Part shown: positions 27,701 through 35,745 of the stretch, in pieces | Layout: each line of letters opens with the position of its first letter | Numbering within the stretch: position 1 is the stretch's first letter | Source: Prevotellaceae bacterium | GTDB taxonomy: Bacteria; Bacteroidota; Bacteroidia; Bacteroidales; Bacteroidaceae | Length of the DNA: 64,000 nt | Assembly: GCA_003150315.1 (NCBI GenBank) | Contig: QAML01000009.1 | Coordinates: forward strand, 1-64,000 | Reading direction: 5' to 3' | The notes under the pieces: generated by a model | The model's database searches: none | Seen by the model: the letters and a program-made list of their open reading frames with translations, nothing else | What the model was told of the DNA's origin: nothing | Position numbers and translations under genes: made by a program

Positions 27701-28034
27701 CGGTTACGGTTACACGCCAATAGTAACGTGTGGCAGGCTTCAAGGCTGCGCCGGCATATTTAATGCCCACCGAAAGTCCCGAATTTGTTTTGCCGGAGTC
27801 GTAAACATAGTTGCCTCGATTCAGATTGTCTTCCGAATCGGAAACAACAAGTCTGTAAGCTTTTTGCTCCGCTCCGTAACGATCGCTCTTCATTTGCCAA
27901 CCAAATTGAGGCTGCTTCACGTCTATGCCTACGGGTGTCTGCATATATTCGGTGGTCAGTCTTTCTATGGTTTGCGCCGAAGTCGCAACGCAAAAGCACA
28001 GCAAGAGCAATGACGAAAACAAACTTTTCTTCAT
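24708..28034 (-). CDS. secreted alpha-L-rhamnosidase, family GH78
   Basis: 1108 residues with a signal peptide (MKKSLFSSLLLLCFCVATSAQ). N-terminal beta domains precede an (alpha/alpha)6 barrel. The GH78 hallmark DCPQRDERMGWTGD at about residues 680-690 holds the acidic residues implicated in catalysis. A small C-terminal beta domain (LPVNKMGDLKIVEGKK) closes the protein. It removes terminal alpha-L-rhamnose from plant polymers such as rhamnogalacturonan or from flavonoid glycosides. It sits inside the rhamnose operon between rhaB and the isomerase gene, so release and catabolism of the sugar are co-expressed. No SusC/SusD pair is seen in the window. Confidence 0.93.
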   Translation of the reverse strand: MKKSLFSSLLLLCFCVATSAQTIERLTTEYMQTPVGIDVKQPQFGWQMKSDRYGAEQKAYRLVVSDSEDNLNRGNYVYDSGKTNSGLSVGIKYAGAALKPATRYYWRVTVTDEKKKEIDSPVSWFETGLLGSQWDNAQWISSPRTQVSPYRSDFVLEYDVKNVGKPGPSTFVYGAKGADSYCYITIDTRKPARLVAGAVFYKKKVEYQNIDISNIITSQALTNHHVRMVVHGGGDYNLQIQIDGKQVKSKEGKNDFGVNCMRDSVGRSDCHLYDIGYVQQLGFDAQFSGISVSDTKWDVLLASDPKTYNAEGNGKLNTWTFNEEINAPMMRNVVNIAKKVKSARLYATARGFYNFYINGKKAGDAYMAPGWTDFRHRIMYDTYDVTSMLTDGKNALTIELGNGWFCSNWGWTGSGWSDQYGFKPSAMAMLKVTYEDGSSESFVTNRDWKVSDNGPLFVDNLYHGVIYDARREINGWKEVSFDDSKWQHADVLAAPDKNVEIQGYVGMKIKNNITLKAKSVKKIGGRYIFDMGQNFAGVPRLKNLHGKKGQQIVIRYAEMLFPDKAPENPRPPLTKADYERNRGNMYMDNYRSAISTDFYTFKGDAAGETFEPPFTQHGYRYISIDGLDTAPVLSDVEGIVLESIGEQFSHYESANADINQLFNNIVWGQRSNFLAVPTDCPQRDERMGWTGDANVFCRTATYNMMTEPFYKRWFYTVRDQKSSNGDTGGYYPCFGNTMNGADNANIEAAAGRGTGWSDFTVIIPWQMYQQYGDKEFIREHYQSMKNFMNYLESKAKNYIAPDATYWGDWVAPVPTNISLLSTAYMGYDARIMSVMAKALGYDADAEHYEKLYKNVSDAFVKTFFDEEGFTVMNDGKKTRINTQTSYILPLEFLILPQEIKQKATEHLCNKIKEDGNRLQTGFLGTPYILNVLSNNGHSDLAYTLYTQTEYPSWLFPVKQGATTMWERWNSYTIKEGFGDVGMNSFNHYAYGAVEEWIMSHNLGIQRDENNPAYKHILIEPEINSDFKNVKGGFRSVYGDIESEWNVTASGAEISFSIPANTTATFSLPVNKMGDLKIVEGKKGVSKKSYAGGKAVYELKSGSYKFIKK

Positions 28035-28056
28035 ATCTTATATATTATAGGTCTTG

Positions 28057-29481
28057 TTACTTGTTAGGCGTATAAACCTTGGTACCTATTGCTTCAGCCA
28101 CAGCCTTGCGCATTTCCCAACGGTTTTTGTACAATCCCACAGCCTGAGCCTGAATCATGGCGTTGCCTATTGCCGTGCCCTCCGAGGGACCTGCTATTAC
28201 CGGCATGCCTATGGTGTCGGCGGTAAGCTGGCTCATGAATTTGTTAACCGAGCCGCCACCAATGACATGAAGCTTGTCAATCGTAAACGAAGCCATGCCC
28301 TGAAGAGAGGTTATCACTTCGCGATATTTGTTTGCCAAACTGTGATAGATACACGAAATCATTTGCGCATCGTTCTCGGGAACAGTCATGCCGCGTTCCT
28401 TGCAACACTTCTTTATTTCGGCATCCATATTCTCGGGATTGGCAAAGCGCGGATCGTCCGGGTCTATGTACGAGGGGAAATCTTTCTCCTGCGTAGCCAT
28501 TGCCTCAATCTGCGCATAGTCATAGTTTCTGCCCTCTTTGCTCCAGCACTTGCGGCTTTGTTCAAGCAGCCACATGCCGGTTATGTTCTTCAAGAAACGT
28601 GTCGTGCCCTCTATGCCGCCTTCGTTGGTATAGTTCTTTGCGCACGATTCCTCTGTAAGTATAGGCTTTTCGGTTTCTATTCCCATCAAGCTCCATGTTC
28701 CGCTGCTCAGATAAGCAAAATGCTCGTCGCTTGCCGGCACTGCCGCAATGGCGGCTGCCGTGTCGTGTCCCGCAACAGCTATTACAGGCATGGGCTCTAC
28801 GCCGAGTTCTTCGGCTATTTCGGGAAGAAGTTTACCTATTTCCGTTCCCGGCTGCACAAGAGGCAGAAGCATGTCAGTGTTTATGCCGAGTTTCTCGAGC
28901 AAAGGCTTATCCCAGTCGCGCGTTGCGGCGTTTAGCATCTGCGAAGTAGAAGCCACGGTGTATTCGGTGAACATTTTGCCGGTGCAGAAGTACGACAGCA
29001 AATCGGGGATAAACAATATCTTGTCCGCGTTCATGCACGGAGCGAATTTCTCTTCCTTTGCCTTGAAAATCTGGAATATGGAATTGAAATTCATGATCTG
29101 TATTCCTGTGTGGGCATACAGTTCCTTGCGCGGCACTATTTCGTATGTTTTTTCGGGGGTGCCCACGGTATATTGGTCGCGATAGGCACGCGGCAAACCG
29201 AGCAGAGTTCCGTCGGCTGCAATATAACCGAAATCGCAGCCCCATGTGTCAATGCCTATGGAGTCGAGCTTTACGCCCAAATCGCGTGCCGCAGCTATCG
29301 ATTTTTTCAGGTTGTCGAATATTGCGTAAACATCCCAGTAATATTTACCATGTATTCCCATTATGGCATTAGGGAAACGGTAAATCTCTTTCATCTGAAA
29401 CGAGTTTTCGGTTACTGTGGCGAGCATTCCGCGTCCGCTTGTTGCGCCAACGTCAAAAGCCAAAAAATTAAAAGTCTTCAT
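28057..29481 (-). CDS. rhaB: L-rhamnulokinase
   Basis: 474 residues, FGGY carbohydrate kinase family. The N-terminal phosphate loop FDVGATSGRGML and the later VAGHDTAAAIAAVP and YLSSGTWSLMGIE segments fit RhaB. It phosphorylates L-rhamnulose with ATP to L-rhamnulose 1-phosphate. First gene of the five-gene operon, 22 bp before the GH78 gene. A TAnnTTTG promoter element lies about 80 bp upstream. No AraC-type rhamnose regulator is in the window, so control must come from elsewhere. Confidence 0.95.
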   Translation of the reverse strand: MKTFNFLAFDVGATSGRGMLATVTENSFQMKEIYRFPNAIMGIHGKYYWDVYAIFDNLKKSIAAARDLGVKLDSIGIDTWGCDFGYIAADGTLLGLPRAYRDQYTVGTPEKTYEIVPRKELYAHTGIQIMNFNSIFQIFKAKEEKFAPCMNADKILFIPDLLSYFCTGKMFTEYTVASTSQMLNAATRDWDKPLLEKLGINTDMLLPLVQPGTEIGKLLPEIAEELGVEPMPVIAVAGHDTAAAIAAVPASDEHFAYLSSGTWSLMGIETEKPILTEESCAKNYTNEGGIEGTTRFLKNITGMWLLEQSRKCWSKEGRNYDYAQIEAMATQEKDFPSYIDPDDPRFANPENMDAEIKKCCKERGMTVPENDAQMISCIYHSLANKYREVITSLQGMASFTIDKLHVIGGGSVNKFMSQLTADTIGMPVIAGPSEGTAIGNAMIQAQAVGLYKNRWEMRKAVAEAIGTKVYTPNK

Positions 29482-29556
29482 CTCTATTCGGTTTTCAAAT
29501 TATTTTGTCAATATGCTTACACGCTTGCAAAACATTTGCAAAGCAGATTCAATCCA

Positions 29557-29564
29557 CAAAGTTA
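29557..29564 (-). promoter_or_regulatory. -7 promoter element of the rhamnose operon
   Basis: TAACTTTG on the minus strand, an exact TAnnTTTG match, about 76 bp upstream of rhaB. No clear -33 TTTG, which is common for activator-dependent promoters. Confidence 0.5.
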
Positions 29565-29764
29565 AAATTTTCTTGTTTATATACGATTTTTTAAACACTA
29601 ATTATTCAAAAAAAATCTGCATTGCGCATATTTGCCGTTGTTTTGAAAGGGTTTTCTCCGCTTTTCCCCTTGCACATAGACACACTTCACGGATTTCTCC
29701 ACATGCCGACGGATTTTTTCGCAAGTTTTTCCCCTCATTTTTTCAGTCGTTTGCGGACGCTCCG

Positions 29765-29888
29765 AAAAACATAAGGCATCTTGCAAAAAATACAAGCCAT
29801 ATATTTTAAAATACAAGGCACTTATTTTAAAATAAGTGCCTTGTATTTTTCGCAAAAAACGGCGTCTGATTTTCAACAACTTACAAAG
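29765..29888 (+). repeat. 21-bp-module intergenic element, copy 5
   Basis: Module centres at 29775, 29796, 29817 and 29838. Orientation F-F-F-R. Modules 3 and 4 form a perfect 36-bp palindrome (29811-29846). Tail core at 29874-29883. Lies between rhaB and the esterase gene, nearer the 3' end of the latter. Confidence 0.92.
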
Positions 29889-29918
29889 CCCTAAAATTAT
29901 GCCCTTTCGGAAACGAAA

Positions 29919-29947
29919 ATGCCCCGAGAGCGTTTGCTCTCCGGGCA
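29919..29947 (-). terminator. Rho-independent terminator of the esterase pair
   Basis: Stem ATGCCC and GAGAGC with one mismatch and a 4-nt loop. On the minus strand it is followed by TTTTCGTTT. Confidence 0.8.
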
Positions 29948-29971
29948 TAGATTCTTTATGAGGATTGGTGA

Positions 29972-30826
29972 TTATTTCAAATGGTCAAGCCATGCCGAAA
30001 GCTCATCGCACATCTGTTTGTGATATTTGAAATCTTTTTTCGCTCCATAGCCGTGTCCGCCGGTAGGGAATATGTGCATGGAAGCGTCAACTCCCGCCCT
30101 TTTCAGCGCAAGATAGTAACGCACCGAATTTTCGGGATGAACCGCGCCGTCATCATTGCTAAGGAACAGAATTGCAGGAGCCTGTCCTGGCTTAACCTGC
30201 AAATCGTTGCTATAAGCCTTGTCCATTTCGGGCGTGGGATTGGGACCGAGCAGATTCTTGCGCGAATCGGCGTGGGTTATAGCCTGGTCCATGGATATGA
30301 CGGGGTACATGAGAATCTGGAAGTCGGGGCGTGCGTCGCCCACGGAGTGGGTTGCCACCGTGGAACAAAGGTGTCCACCCGCACTGTGTCCCATTATCCC
30401 CACCTTGTGTGGGTCAATGTTCCAATCTTTGGCGTTGCGGCGCACAATGCGCATGGCTTCGAAAGCATCACTTTCGGGCACCTGTGTAAATCCGTTGGGC
30501 ATGCGGTATGTAAGAACAAACACCGCCACTCCGCGCTCGTTGAAAAACGGTGCCCAGTCCTTGCCTTCGAATTCCGTGGCAAGACCCCAGTAGCTTCCTC
30601 CTGGCAATACTACCACAGCCTTGCCGTTAGCCTTGTCGGCAGAGGGAAGATAAGCAAACATCTGCGGCTTGAAGTTGCGCGTTTGATCGTTGTAAGGTTC
30701 GGTGAGATCCCTTCCGTTGGTGTTCGGAAGCCCTTGCGGCCATACATCAACGGTGAAAGTTTTCTGTGCAGAAGCTGTAAAAGCCCCCATAAACAGCAAG
30801 AGCAAAGCTCCTAAGAGTTTCTTCAT
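29972..30826 (-). CDS. secreted alpha/beta-hydrolase esterase
   Basis: 284 residues with a signal peptide (MKKLLGALLLLFMGAFTASAQ). Alpha/beta-hydrolase fold: oxyanion segment VLPGGSYWG, nucleophile elbow GHSAGG, probable acid in SNDDGAVHPENS and His in GGHGYG. Related to acetylxylan/feruloyl esterases (BD-FAE-like) of Bacteroidales and to sialate- or pectin-acetyl esterases. It probably removes acetyl or feruloyl groups from plant polysaccharides in the periplasm; the exact bond is not readable. It is a tandem paralogue of the next gene, 17 bp away. The position next to the rhamnose operon suggests a role on rhamnogalacturonan, which is inference. Confidence 0.8.
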   Translation of the reverse strand: MKKLLGALLLLFMGAFTASAQKTFTVDVWPQGLPNTNGRDLTEPYNDQTRNFKPQMFAYLPSADKANGKAVVVLPGGSYWGLATEFEGKDWAPFFNERGVAVFVLTYRMPNGFTQVPESDAFEAMRIVRRNAKDWNIDPHKVGIMGHSAGGHLCSTVATHSVGDARPDFQILMYPVISMDQAITHADSRKNLLGPNPTPEMDKAYSNDLQVKPGQAPAILFLSNDDGAVHPENSVRYYLALKRAGVDASMHIFPTGGHGYGAKKDFKYHKQMCDELSAWLDHLK

Positions 30827-30843
30827 GATTTTATTTTATGCTT

Positions 30844-31707
30844 TTATTTGTTATTCAAGTCTCCGAGCCATTTGAACAGGTCAACCATTTCGCCTTCATG
30901 CCATTTGAAATTTTTATGACAGCTGAAACCGTGATCACCGGAGCGATAAATGTGAAGCGAAGCGGGAATGCCCGCCTTGTGAAGGGCTTGGTAATAAACA
31001 ACACTGTTTTCTACCGGCACAATGCGGTCGTCGTCGGTAACGAAAATAATTGCCGGAGACTGCCCGGGCTTAACCTGTTTTTCGAGACTGAAATAGTTTT
31101 CCACTTCAGCCGACGGATTTTCGCCGATAAGGCTGTTGTGAGTTCCCATGTGGGTGAATGTCTTTTCCATGGTTATTACCGGATACATGAGAATCTGGAA
31201 GTTGGGACGCGCATCACCTGTGGCATGCGTAGCAACGGTTGCGCAAAGATGTCCGCCCGCGCTGTGCCCCATAACACCTATCTTGTCGGGCGAGAATCCC
31301 CATTTGCCGGCATTTCTGCGCAATATGCGCATTGCTTCCATTGCGTCGCTTCCCGGCACAGCCGATTGCCCGTGAGGCAGACGGTATTTCAAAACCGCAA
31401 TGGCTATTCCGTGGTCAAGGAAATAGGGCACCCAGTTGAATCCCTCCGTGTCGTAGCACACCACACCGTATCCGCCACCGGGAATACAGAGCACCGCCTG
31501 ACCCGTAGCCTTTGATTTTTCGGGAAGGTATACCGTAATCTGCGGCTTGTAGTTTCCCGTGGCATCGTCAAAGGGTTTTGTCAAATCCACACCGTTTGTA
31601 TTTGGAAGACCGTCGGGCCAAATGTCCACAACGATTCCTTTGTCTTGGGCAAAGCCCATGGTAACAGCAAACATAAGCAGCGCGAAAGCTGCGACAATCT
31701 TTTTCAT
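30844..31707 (-). CDS. secreted alpha/beta-hydrolase esterase (tandem paralogue)
   Basis: 287 residues with a signal peptide (MKKIVAAFALLMFAVTMGFAQ). Same layout as its neighbour: IPGGGYG oxyanion segment, GHSAGGHLCATVATH nucleophile elbow, VTDDDRIVPVENS acid region, GDHGFS His. Long stretches are shared, indicating tandem duplication followed by divergence. It is first in the pair and has its own TATATTTG promoter element. The family is known for removing ester decorations from xylan or pectin; the two copies may differ in substrate. Confidence 0.8.
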   Translation of the reverse strand: MKKIVAAFALLMFAVTMGFAQDKGIVVDIWPDGLPNTNGVDLTKPFDDATGNYKPQITVYLPEKSKATGQAVLCIPGGGYGVVCYDTEGFNWVPYFLDHGIAIAVLKYRLPHGQSAVPGSDAMEAMRILRRNAGKWGFSPDKIGVMGHSAGGHLCATVATHATGDARPNFQILMYPVITMEKTFTHMGTHNSLIGENPSAEVENYFSLEKQVKPGQSPAIIFVTDDDRIVPVENSVVYYQALHKAGIPASLHIYRSGDHGFSCHKNFKWHEGEMVDLFKWLGDLNNK

Positions 31708-31746
31708 TACTTTATAAATTTAGGTAAGTGATTTCTTTTATCATTG

Positions 31747-31754
31747 CAAATATA
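31747..31754 (-). promoter_or_regulatory. -7 promoter element of the esterase pair
   Basis: TATATTTG on the minus strand, an exact TAnnTTTG match, 40 bp upstream of the start codon. Confidence 0.5.
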
Positions 31755-31854
31755 ATTATTCTTTTTTTCAAATTCGGAAAAAGGCACGCCGCCAACGTTT
31801 ATTTTTTACTTTTGCTGCTTTTTGCCGTAAAAAACTCACATTGCGCCCGAACGC

Positions 31855-31888
31855 ACAAAAAAAGCCTCTGCAAAATCGGCAAAGGCTT
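31855..31888 (-). terminator. Rho-independent terminator of glsA-glsB
   Basis: Stem AAGCCT and TGC with one mismatch and a 7-nt loop. On the minus strand it runs into a long T-tract (31855-31863). It starts 14 bases after the glsB stop. Confidence 0.85.
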
Positions 31889-31901
31889 CGTTTAGTATGG
31901 T

Positions 31902-32894
31902 TCAATTCCGTTTGTTTCCCGGAGCTTTGAGCACATCGCGCAAAATAGAAAGCGAATCGGGATTCTTTTGTACGAACGTGTCGATGTGGCGAAGGCGTTT
32001 CTCTTCGAAAATCTCGTCCACATCAATCAGAATTCCCGTTTCCTCCACATTTCCGAACGTATCGTTCACCGCCGTACCGAACATTTTCATCGTGGGACTC
32101 AATCCCATGTAAGCGTTAACCAATGGCGGAATGTTGAAACCGAGTTTCCTTACCTCGGTATTAAGAATCTTATAGTCTTCCTTGAAGTTCGTGCCTGCGA
32201 AAAGCTGCTGCAGATAGTTACGGTCGGTTTCTATCCGAATGGGATTCATTGCCGTTACGAGATTGTCCTTGTCGCCGAAATACTTTTGCAGGAAAAACAG
32301 AATCATGTCCCGTCCTTTGCGGTCGAACGAGGGATACATTGTCATTTTTCCGAAGAAATATTTCATGCCTTTCACCAGGAAAGTCAGCGCGCCAAGCCCG
32401 TCCCAAAGATTATCAAGGGTAAACAAACCACGAGAACCCGGACGGGTGCTCTGATACTCCACTGCCACAAAAGAACGTCCGAGTTCCACGGTGTAAGGCA
32501 TATATTCCTTTATAAACTTGTCAGAGAAGTGGAACATATGACTTGTTGCCAGCAACGGCTGACCGTCTTTTCCCATTTTGAAAAGCGATCCCGGGAGATA
32601 GCGGTAGCCACCAAGTATTTCCTGTGTCTCGGGATTCCATACAATAAGTTGGCGATACGGCACATCCATTGTGTCGAATTCGTCAAGATCACAGGCTTTG
32701 CCCGTGCCGCCTCCCGCAGCGCGGAACGCAATCTCGCGCAAGCGTCCGATTTCACGAACTACATTTGGAGCGTTCTGGTATGTTACGACATATATCTCGT
32801 TTGCGCGTTTGTTTGTATGCCGCAAACAGCGTTCCGGAGTCAGTTCTTGTGCGAGAAGTTCGCGAGATACCGGATCAATTATTCTTTCTTCCAT
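31902..32894 (-). CDS. glsB: GlsB-type N-acyltransferase (glycine lipid synthesis)
   Basis: 330 residues, hemolysin/OlsB-like GNAT fold. Typical segments are YVVTYQNAPNVVREIGRLREIAF, LGGYRYLPG and the ELGRSFV motif of acyltransferases that join an acyl group to an amino acid. In Bacteroides thetaiotaomicron the GlsB homologue makes N-acyl-3-hydroxy-palmitoyl glycine (commendamide), and GlsA adds the second acyl chain. Here the gene is 38 bp downstream of the PlsC-type gene in the same operon, the known pairing. Other amino acids (ornithine, serine) are possible products. Confidence 0.8.
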   Translation of the reverse strand: MEERIIDPVSRELLAQELTPERCLRHTNKRANEIYVVTYQNAPNVVREIGRLREIAFRAAGGGTGKACDLDEFDTMDVPYRQLIVWNPETQEILGGYRYLPGSLFKMGKDGQPLLATSHMFHFSDKFIKEYMPYTVELGRSFVAVEYQSTRPGSRGLFTLDNLWDGLGALTFLVKGMKYFFGKMTMYPSFDRKGRDMILFFLQKYFGDKDNLVTAMNPIRIETDRNYLQQLFAGTNFKEDYKILNTEVRKLGFNIPPLVNAYMGLSPTMKMFGTAVNDTFGNVEETGILIDVDEIFEEKRLRHIDTFVQKNPDSLSILRDVLKAPGNKRN

Positions 32895-32932
32895 TTAATG
32901 GTTATGATATTCTTATTTTTATATGCCTTTGT

Positions 32933-33763
32933 TCAAAGGCTGTAGCATATACTTTCAACATATGATGCCCATTCCGAAGCGGTTTTCGACTTGTCGAACG
33001 TTTGCCAAGGGATAGGTTTCCCCACTTTAAGCACAAAATCCTTATGACGATTGAGATAAGTTTCATCGGCAAGGAAAAGCATTGCAAAATTTACGGGCGA
33101 ATGGAAAATTTCGCACAGTCTTGCAATGCGATAAAAGCGATTTGAATTTCTTCCGCTGAAGTGCATTGGCACTACATCCCTTTTTGTTGCCACGCTTCTG
33201 GTGATGAAAGTTTTTTTCCAAGCCACATCGTGAATCACACCTCCATGTCGGCGCGAGCAAAGTGCCGCAGGAAACATGAGTATATTGTTATCGCTTTCAA
33301 AACCTTCCTTTATGAGCTGCGGAAGATTGCGGTTCTGCGCTCCGGAAACCGTTACAGGAATGCAGAGAGGCTTCAGCCCCGGCAGAAACATGAGAAAGGA
33401 GTTCACAAGATACTTCAGTTTTTCGCCGTAACGGTCGGCAAGCACCGCGCCAATGCCTATTCCGTCGGGACCTCCCAACGGATGATTGCATACAAAGGTA
33501 TAAGGACCGTTTTCGGGGGAAGGAAAATTTTCTTCACCCTCTATCTTTATGCGCATGTCAAGGTATTTGCGGGTGGCATCGAGCCATTTCACGCCCTTTA
33601 TGTCCTTTACTTCGTCAAGATACTCGTTTATTTCGTCCTCGTGCAGAATCTTTCTAAGCCAATTCAATACGCATTTCGGTACAAAGCGTACTTTGCTGCC
33701 CAGCTTGGACTCAAGCACCTTTTTAACGTCTATCGTTTTTATCTTATCGTCTGAGTTTGGCAT
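32933..33763 (-). CDS. glsA: GlsA-type O-acyltransferase (PlsC family)
   Basis: 276 residues. The acyltransferase active-site motif reads NHPLGGPDG, with five residues between His and Asp rather than the classic four. It is followed by the FPAALCSRR block. In the glycine-lipid pathway GlsA O-acylates the hydroxyl of N-acyl-3-hydroxyacyl glycine to give the mature membrane lipid. First gene of the glsA-glsB operon, with a TAATTTTG -7 element 20 bp upstream of its start. It could be annotated as a hemolysin or lysophospholipid acyltransferase; the pairing with glsB favours the lipid role. Confidence 0.8.
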   Translation of the reverse strand: MPNSDDKIKTIDVKKVLESKLGSKVRFVPKCVLNWLRKILHEDEINEYLDEVKDIKGVKWLDATRKYLDMRIKIEGEENFPSPENGPYTFVCNHPLGGPDGIGIGAVLADRYGEKLKYLVNSFLMFLPGLKPLCIPVTVSGAQNRNLPQLIKEGFESDNNILMFPAALCSRRHGGVIHDVAWKKTFITRSVATKRDVVPMHFSGRNSNRFYRIARLCEIFHSPVNFAMLFLADETYLNRHKDFVLKVGKPIPWQTFDKSKTASEWASYVESICYSL

Positions 33764-33782
33764 GATATTCTTTATTGCGCGA

Positions 33783-33790
33783 CAAAATTA
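33783..33790 (-). promoter_or_regulatory. -7 promoter element of glsA
   Basis: TAATTTTG on the minus strand, an exact TAnnTTTG match in the divergent spacer with aminopeptidase P. Confidence 0.45.
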
Positions 33791-33906
33791 GCAAGTTTTT
33801 CAATAATCCTTGGGCTTTTTCGCGCATTTTTAACTTTTATATGCCATTATGTCCGTTTCAGCCGCTTATTATTCCCTTACGGTTATCGCGGCATTGTAAA
33901 AAAACG

Positions 33907-33914
33907 TAACTTAG
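33907..33914 (+). promoter_or_regulatory. candidate -7 promoter element of aminopeptidase P
   Basis: TAACTTAG, one mismatch from TAnnTTTG, 20 bp upstream of the start codon. Confidence 0.35.
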
Positions 33915-33933
33915 CCCTGCAAATTTACACAAA

Positions 33934-35721
33934 ATGAAAGAGAACGAAAGCATAACATGCCGCGTGGAAAAGCTGCGCGGATATATGAAAAAGAAGAAAC
34001 TTGATGCGTTTATAATTCCCTCAAACGATCCGCACATGAGCGAGTACACGCCGGCTCACTGGCAGTGCAGACAATGGATTTCGGGCTTTAACGGTTCGGC
34101 GGGAACTGCCGTGGTAACTCTCGAAAAGGCTGCGCTCTGGACCGATTCCCGCTATTTCCTCGCCGCAGGGCAACAGCTTGAAGGCACACCCTTTACGCTC
34201 ATGAAGGACGGGCTTCCCGACACGCCTTCCATAGGCACGTGGCTGGCGGAAACGCTCAGCGAAAACGCCAAAGCGGGTATAGACGGAAGCCTGTGCACTC
34301 CCGCCATGCTGAAAATGCTCGAAAGTGAGCTTTCTCCCCGTGGCATTTCGGCGGAACTGTGCGAAGATCCGTTCAATGAGGTTTGGAACAACCGTCCGGA
34401 GCTTCCCACGGATAAAATCGAGGTGCATCCGCTGAAATACGCGGGAGAATCTGTCGCCGACAAAATACACCGACTGCTCGGAAAAGCCCGCGAGAACGGT
34501 TGCGATGCAATGCTTCTAACCGCTCTCGATGAAATTGCATGGACTCTCAATCTTCGCGGCAACGATGTGGAGTGCAATCCCGTTTTCGTGTCATATCTTT
34601 TGCTTTCCGACAGACAAAACGTGCTTTTTGTCAATCCCGCGAAAGTTTCCGACGAAGTTAGGGAGCATCTTTTCCTATCGGGCGTGGAAACAATGCCCTA
34701 CACGGCAGTTGCCGATGCGGTGAAGAATTTGCACGCATGCCGGACAATGATTTCCAACAAGACCAACTGCGCCATAAAGTCGCTTTTCAACGACGGCGAA
34801 TGCGTCATCATGCCCTCTATAGCCGAGGAAATGAAAGCCGTGAAGAACTCCGCCGAAATCGCAGGCTTCCACAGTGCCATGCTGCGCGACGGTGTGGCAA
34901 TGGTAACGTTTTTGAGCCGGCTGAAAAGCGAAGTAAAAAAAGGCATAACCGAAATGGGAGTGGACAGACTGCTCACTTCCCTGCGTGCAGAGCAGGAATT
35001 ATATCGCGGATTGAGTTTCGCCACCATTGCAGCCTATGATGCACACGGCGCAATAGTTCACTACGAGGCAGACGAGCATTCGGACGTGAAACTTGAACCG
35101 CATGGTTTCATTCTCATTGATTCGGGTGCGCAATACAGCGACGGAACAACCGACATAACCCGCACCATTTCGCTCGGCAATCCCACAGAGGAGGAAAAGA
35201 AAATATACACCCTTGTGTTGAAAGGCCACATAGCCCTGTCGGAATGCATTTTCCCCGACGGTGCAAGCGGAACACAGATTGATTGTGCGGCACGTTACGC
35301 CATGTGGCAGCATTTTCTGAACTACGGACACGGCACCGGACACGGCGTGGGTTCATATCTGAACGTTCACGAAGGTCCTCACCAAATACGCATGAACTAC
35401 ATGCCCGCACCCCTGCGCGCAGGCATGACGGTTACTGACGAACCCGGCATTTACTGCGAAGGAAAATTCGGCGTGCGCACCGAGAACACGCTGCTCATAG
35501 TGCCTGCCGGCGAATCACAATTCGGAAAGTTTTTGAAATTCGAGCCGCTTACGCTCTGTCCCATCGATACTGCGCCGATTGACCTCGGACTTATGACAGA
35601 CAAGGAACTGCAATGGCTGAACGATTATCACGAAACGGTGAGGCAACGTCTCACACCGCTGATAAAAGACGGCGCGGTGAAAGAATGGTTAGCCGATGCC
35701 ACAAAGCCGATATCAAGATAA
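33934..35721 (+). CDS. pepP: Xaa-Pro aminopeptidase (aminopeptidase P family, M24B)
   Basis: 595 residues with two N-terminal creatinase-like domains and a C-terminal pita-bread peptidase domain. The metal ligands are visible: DSGAQYSDGTTDITRT (two Asp), GHGTGHGVG (His), TDEPGIY (Glu) and RTENTLL (Glu). The length and domain set fit the three-domain, cytosolic aminopeptidase P, which removes N-terminal residues preceding proline. No signal peptide. The gene is monocistronic, divergent from glsA and convergent with rnr, with a repeat element in the short spacer behind it. Confidence 0.92.
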   Translation: MKENESITCRVEKLRGYMKKKKLDAFIIPSNDPHMSEYTPAHWQCRQWISGFNGSAGTAVVTLEKAALWTDSRYFLAAGQQLEGTPFTLMKDGLPDTPSIGTWLAETLSENAKAGIDGSLCTPAMLKMLESELSPRGISAELCEDPFNEVWNNRPELPTDKIEVHPLKYAGESVADKIHRLLGKARENGCDAMLLTALDEIAWTLNLRGNDVECNPVFVSYLLLSDRQNVLFVNPAKVSDEVREHLFLSGVETMPYTAVADAVKNLHACRTMISNKTNCAIKSLFNDGECVIMPSIAEEMKAVKNSAEIAGFHSAMLRDGVAMVTFLSRLKSEVKKGITEMGVDRLLTSLRAEQELYRGLSFATIAAYDAHGAIVHYEADEHSDVKLEPHGFILIDSGAQYSDGTTDITRTISLGNPTEEEKKIYTLVLKGHIALSECIFPDGASGTQIDCAARYAMWQHFLNYGHGTGHGVGSYLNVHEGPHQIRMNYMPAPLRAGMTVTDEPGIYCEGKFGVRTENTLLIVPAGESQFGKFLKFEPLTLCPIDTAPIDLGLMTDKELQWLNDYHETVRQRLTPLIKDGAVKEWLADATKPISR

Positions 35722-35745
35722 TTTTCCGCAAAATGAGCAAAGCCG

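Noticed and set aside
29811-29850. Treating the repeat palindromes purely as Rho-independent terminators
   Set aside because: Several genes next to a copy also have their own strong GC-rich terminator, copy 7 lies in a divergent spacer, and the modules keep exact 21-bp spacing even when flipped.
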